64,000 nt of DNA from Thalassotalea insulae (lineage in GTDB: Bacteria; Pseudomonadota; Gammaproteobacteria; Enterobacterales; Alteromonadaceae). The position numbers were made by a program, and so were the translations under genes. Shown piece after piece: positions 61,981 through 64,000 of the stretch; position 1 is the stretch's first letter; every line of letters begins with the position of its first letter. The notes beneath the pieces are model-generated. The model was given only the letters and a program-made list of their open reading frames with translations. It was not told the DNA's origin and searched no databases. Location: assembly GCF_030161395.1 (NCBI RefSeq), contig NZ_BSST01000001.1, positions 3,658,001 to 3,722,000 on the forward strand, given 5' to 3'.

Positions 61981-62781
61981 ATGAATGATTTGTTGTTGTC
62001 TGAATTACATTCAGAACAAAAAGCGTTACTTTCATCTCTGGCATTAATTGAAGAGCATGTCTTTGGACAGGCGCCAAAAACTCAGCAAGTATTGGCACCA
62101 TTGATAAGTGAATGCCAGCTAGCGATAGAAGGCATCGAAGAACCAATGGCCCGAGCAGAGTGTTTGATTAATGAGCTCTATGTCGGCCAGTTATTTTTGG
62201 ATAACGAGCGTGTATTATGGCCGGTTATTTCGCATCAGTTAACGGCAGCGATAGATTACAAAATTATTGCGCCTGTGCTCAAAGCTGCGGTGTTGCAGCA
62301 TATCGCTAATGCCTGTGAGCTAGAGGCTGAGCTGGTCTATGTGCCAGAGAAAGTCATGGTGCGTATTATTTGTGATGATATTTATTCTATTATTTTTGAT
62401 CCTATTTCAGGGGAATCTATCACTGGTCAGCAGCTGGATGAACGATTAGATGAACTTGAGGTTGAACCGGGGCAAGCGTATTTAAATGCAATGGAGCCGC
62501 AAAGTATTATTGTTGAGTATCTTTCTTCGCTTAAGCAAGCATTAATTAATGAGTTATTATTTGATAAAGCGTTAAAGTGTGTTGATTTATTATTAGCGCT
62601 ACGTCCTGATGACCCCTTTGAGCGCCGTGACCGCGGCTTTCTGCTTCATCAATTAGATTGCTTTAAAGTAGCGTATGATGATTATCAGTTTTTTGTTAAG
62701 CAATGCCCGAAAGATCCCGCAGCCCAATTACTGAAATTACAACTAGATCAAATTACTATCGCTGAAACCGTGTTACACTAA
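61981..62781 (+). CDS. sirB1: SirB1-family transglutaminase-like/TPR protein
   Basis: A 266-residue cytoplasmic protein. The N-terminal region aligns with the SirB1 transglutaminase-like domain, and the C-terminal part is a TPR pair (ALINELLFDKALKCVDLLLA, DPFERRDRGFLLHQLDCF). The N-domain is more diverged than usual: the expected NxxLxxR/C catalytic-type residues are not obvious. Identity is supported chiefly by the RRDRGFLLHQL motif and position after sirB2. Confidence 0.8.
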   Translation: MNDLLLSELHSEQKALLSSLALIEEHVFGQAPKTQQVLAPLISECQLAIEGIEEPMARAECLINELYVGQLFLDNERVLWPVISHQLTAAIDYKIIAPVLKAAVLQHIANACELEAELVYVPEKVMVRIICDDIYSIIFDPISGESITGQQLDERLDELEVEPGQAYLNAMEPQSIIVEYLSSLKQALINELLFDKALKCVDLLLALRPDDPFERRDRGFLLHQLDCFKVAYDDYQFFVKQCPKDPAAQLLKLQLDQITIAETVLH

Positions 62782-62870
62782 TCAAATTTACTGCCTGGTT
62801 GATTTTTTGATGAAGAGTTCAGGCAGACATCAATATAATAATAATTAGACAAACAATTTTGGGAGAAAGC

Positions 62871-64000
62871 ATGTTTGCGTCATCTTCAGCAACTGAAGCG
62901 GTTCAGCACGCGCCATTAATCACTAATGATGCGACGATTTTAGGGATCTTTGCTTTGATGTTGGGCTGGGTATTTTACACTTCACACAGCCAATCAGCAT
63001 TTTGGAAAAAGTTTTATGGAGTCGTTCCGGCGGTACTACTTTGCTATTTTTTACCTTCGCTATTGAATACTTTTGATATTATTCGCGGTGAAGATTCTAA
63101 TTTATATTTTGTTGCATCACGCTACTTGTTACCCGCCTGTTTAGTGTTGTTAACCATTAGTATTGATTTGCCTGCGATTAAGCGCCTCGGGAGCAAGGCG
63201 GTTATTTTGTTTTTAACCGGCACTGTTGGTATCGTCATCGGTGGCCCGATAGCATTAATGATTGTGGCGACATTTGTACCTGAACTTATCGGTGTGTCAG
63301 GTCCTGATGCTGTGTGGCGAGGAATGACAACTGTCGCGGGGAGTTGGATCGGCGGTAGTGCTAATCAGGCTGCAATGAAAGAAATTTATGGCGCAGGCGA
63401 TCAAATCTTTTCAGCCATGGTAACTGTTGATGTTATCGTAGCAAACTTATGGATGGCAGTACTGTTAATTATGTCGGGGCGTGCTGCGCAGATAGATGCA
63501 AAGTCTGGCGCCGATGTCAGTGCGATTGCTGAATTGAAAGAAAAAGTTGAGCAGTTTCACGCCAAACATGCACGTATTCCAACGTTAGCGGATTTAATGT
63601 TGATTGTTGCTGTTGGCCTTGGGGTGACAGGGTTTGCCCATTTATTTGCCGATATTGTTACACCATACTTTGTTGCTAATCATCCAGATTTAGCGAAGTT
63701 TAGTTTTCACAGTAAATTTTTCTGGATGATTATTTTCGCCAGTACTGCCGGTATTATTTTATCTTTTACTAAAGTAAGAAAGCTTGAAGGAGCTGGCGCA
63801 TCAAAAGTAGGGAGTTCGTTTCTTTATGTGCTAATTGCTACTGTCGGCATGAAAATGGATATCAGAATGATCATGGATACACCACTATTCTTTGTTATTG
63901 GCGTTATCTGGATGACGATTCACGCTGGCTTAATGCTGGTGATTGCTAGAATTATTAAAGCGCCATTGTTTTATATGGCAGTTGGCAGTCAAGCCAATGT
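62871..64000 (+). CDS. DUF819-family membrane protein, 3' end cut by window
   Basis: An open frame of 376 codons from the ATG at 62871 (GGGAGAA upstream) to the window end without a stop. A multi-span membrane protein with the DUF819 (YjcL-like) pattern: WVFYTSHSQSAFWKKFYGVV, LLTISIDLPAIKRLG, the GSWIGGSANQAAMKEIYGAG loop (strongly conserved in this family), LPACLVLL and IATVGMKMDI. At least eight spans are visible. Thought to be a transporter; the substrate is unknown. Confidence 0.88.
   Translation, partial: MFASSSATEAVQHAPLITNDATILGIFALMLGWVFYTSHSQSAFWKKFYGVVPAVLLCYFLPSLLNTFDIIRGEDSNLYFVASRYLLPACLVLLTISIDLPAIKRLGSKAVILFLTGTVGIVIGGPIALMIVATFVPELIGVSGPDAVWRGMTTVAGSWIGGSANQAAMKEIYGAGDQIFSAMVTVDVIVANLWMAVLLIMSGRAAQIDAKSGADVSAIAELKEKVEQFHAKHARIPTLADLMLIVAVGLGVTGFAHLFADIVTPYFVANHPDLAKFSFHSKFFWMIIFASTAGIILSFTKVRKLEGAGASKVGSSFLYVLIATVGMKMDIRMIMDTPLFFVIGVIWMTIHAGLMLVIARIIKAPLFYMAVGSQAN

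Noticed and set aside
62782..62870. Hairpin TGCCTG/CAGGCA between sirB1 and the DUF819 gene
   Set aside because: Short stem with a large loop and no T-run; not distinguishable from chance.

Overview
The window looks like chromosome from a marine gammaproteobacterium of the Alteromonadales, most likely Colwelliaceae (Colwellia/Thalassotalea type). That placement is inferred from AT-rich codon use and conserved gammaproteobacterial gene orders: miaB-ybeZ-ybeY-ybeX-lnt beside ubiF and a Met/Leu/Gln tRNA cluster, and lolB-ispE-prs divergent from hemA-prfA-prmC-sirB2-sirB1. It also rests on a CTC-type ribosomal L25, a PEP-CTERM protein and two DUF3718-like proteins. No rRNA, CRISPR array, prophage or integrase was seen.

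Layout. 1-4.1 kb: a two-domain thioredoxin (cut by the window edge), the ABC-F protein YbiT and a RhlE-type helicase. 4.1-8 kb: a frameshifted PEP-CTERM gene and a hydrolase/response regulator/histidine kinase operon. 8.3-9.7 kb: an unrecognised membrane protein. 9.9-16.2 kb: a membrane-bound CadC/ToxR-like regulator divergent from a six-gene redox operon (DsbD-beta/CcdA-like transporter, cupin, three thioredoxin-fold proteins, periplasmic solute-binding protein), ending at an IS3-family remnant. 16.3-24.2 kb: an HxlR-family regulator flanked by identical 17-bp palindromes. One faces an RND/MMPL exporter operon, the other a methyltransferase / Tag-like glycosylase / MAPEG operon, and a degenerate copy precedes the regulator itself.

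24.5-34.9 kb: rimO, then an NIS siderophore locus (MFS exporter, two IucA/IucC synthetases, PepSY membrane protein, TonB receptor) with Fur-like boxes. A diverged copy of the rimO 3' end follows, so the siderophore locus is bracketed by direct repeats of that 3' end. 35-44 kb: an M2-type metallopeptidase lipoprotein, an amidohydrolase and a HlyD/ATPase/two-permease ABC operon, with small coding relics between. 44-64 kb: housekeeping genes for lipoprotein maturation, tRNA modification, ubiquinone, translation, PRPP, isoprenoid and tetrapyrrole synthesis, then a DUF819 membrane protein cut by the window end.

Most worth a second look: (1) the palindrome-defined HxlR regulon joining exporter, methyltransferase, alkyl-base-glycosylase-like and MAPEG genes; (2) the periplasmic thioredoxin relay, whose two Cys-containing thioredoxins match the two halves of the fused protein at position 1; (3) the siderophore locus flanked by rimO 3' duplications; (4) coding relics at 34.7-35.2 kb and 39.2 kb, and the single-base frameshift in the PEP-CTERM gene.
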